From: Anaerolineae bacterium
GTDB lineage: Bacteria; Chloroflexota; Anaerolineae; Aggregatilineales; Phototrophicaceae
Length of the DNA: 5,731 bases
Reading direction: 5' to 3'
Assembly: GCA_020848855.1 (NCBI GenBank)
Contig: JADLHH010000041.1
Span: forward strand, 1 to 5,731
A program made the position numbers and the translations under genes. The notes beneath the pieces were generated by a model. It searched no databases and was not told where the DNA came from. It was given only the letters and a program-made list of their open reading frames with translations. Of the stretch, positions 5,310 to 5,731 are shown piece after piece. Position 1 is the first letter of the stretch. Every line of letters begins with the position of its first letter.

Positions 5310-5731
5310 TTAATTGCCCTCGTTATGCGACTGCGGCGGCGCGTAGGTCGTCACGCTGAACGGGATCGCCGGGCTAATCTCGGTCGTGCCGTCCGCCAGC
5401 AGCGCCTCGGCAGTCAGTTCGTGGTCGCCCAGTTCGAGCGCCCACCACGCTTCCCAGGGCGATTGCTCGACCGTCGCCAGCGGCTCCCCGTCCAGCACAT
5501 ACGTGACCGATTCCGTGCCCTGTGGCGCGCCGACCGTCAGGCGCAGACGCTGGGTTTCCGGCGGCAGCAGCGGCGATAGCTGGAAGATCGTGTACGGGTC
5601 AGGCGCGAGCAGCCGCAGTCCCTGGTTGCGATCTGTCAGCCGCACGGCAGCGCCGCTCGGCGGTAGCGGGATGCCGTTGCCCAAGCCCCAGTCGCGCGCT
5701 TCCTGCGGCAGCACGGCGAATACGCGCTCGA
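5310..5731 (-). CDS. pbpC: Penicillin-binding protein 1C-like, C-terminal end (5' part outside window)
   Basis: The frame is open from the window edge to TAA at 5312-5310, giving 139 codons. The GTG at 5714 is an internal valine: the upstream codons read ERVFAV and continue smoothly into LPQEARDWGLGNGIPLPPSG, so the gene continues beyond the window. This fits the end of class A PBP1C proteins: after the transpeptidase domain comes a linker with FAVLPxEARxW, then a beta-rich C-terminal domain (BiPBP_C type) with GLRLLAPDPYTIFQLSPLLP, SVTYVLDGEPLATV, WWALELGDHELTAEALLADG and IPFSV. Full-length enzymes are membrane-anchored and polymerise (glycosyltransferase) and cross-link (transpeptidase) peptidoglycan outside the membrane; neither catalytic domain is in view. 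The extreme tail, APPQSHNEGN, lies outside the domain and recurs at 4448-4471. No terminator hairpin was found; repeat copy B follows. Confidence 0.75.
   Translation of the reverse strand, partial: ERVFAVLPQEARDWGLGNGIPLPPSGAAVRLTDRNQGLRLLAPDPYTIFQLSPLLPPETQRLRLTVGAPQGTESVTYVLDGEPLATVEQSPWEAWWALELGDHELTAEALLADGTTEISPAIPFSVTTYAPPQSHNEGN

Overview
The window is GC-rich bacterial chromosome with strong G/C preference at third codon positions. It carries seven protein-coding genes, two of them cut by the window edges. Gene content suggests a Chloroflexota bacterium (Anaerolineae-like): the alpha/alpha-toroid protein at 3327-4340 and the end of the PBP1C-type protein look like families I associate with that phylum. 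This is inference from recalled family resemblance; no rRNA or marker gene is present to confirm it. I see no tRNA, rRNA, CRISPR array, transposase or phage gene.

Layout. On the + strand: the last 150 codons of a NodU/TobZ-type carbamoyltransferase (1-455); a Dps-family mini-ferritin with its own likely promoter, Shine-Dalgarno and terminator (539-1060); and an FAD-dependent amine/amino-acid oxidoreductase of the DAO superfamily (1290-2693). On the - strand, read from right to left: the C-terminal 139 codons of a penicillin-binding protein 1C-like enzyme (5310-5731), a small DUF1579-like protein (4590-5060), an alpha/alpha-toroid (terpenoid-cyclase-like fold) protein of unknown function (3327-4340), and a RimJ/RimL-type GNAT acetyltransferase (2767-3327). 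The last two overlap by one base (TGATG) and form a translationally coupled pair. The two blocks converge at 2694-2767.

How the genes work together. Apart from the toroid-GNAT pair there is no clear pathway. The block is a mix of housekeeping and stress functions (cell wall, iron/DNA protection, amine oxidation, small-molecule modification), each with its own putative control signals. I do not see an obvious new defence or mobile system.

The most unusual material is between the genes. (a) Two divergent copies of a dispersed ~60-bp intergenic element lie in opposite orientation at 1139-1199 and 5235-5292. (b) A GGACTGA heptamer-rich inverted repeat at 2702-2789 supplies both a terminator-like hairpin for the oxidoreductase and the last codons and stop of the GNAT gene. 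(c) A short stretch at 4436-4480 encodes in one frame the same eight residues (PPQSHNEG) that end the PBP gene 0.86 kb away, on the same strand. The best functional lead is the toroid protein with its CX5C and CX7C cysteine pairs, coupled to an acetyltransferase.
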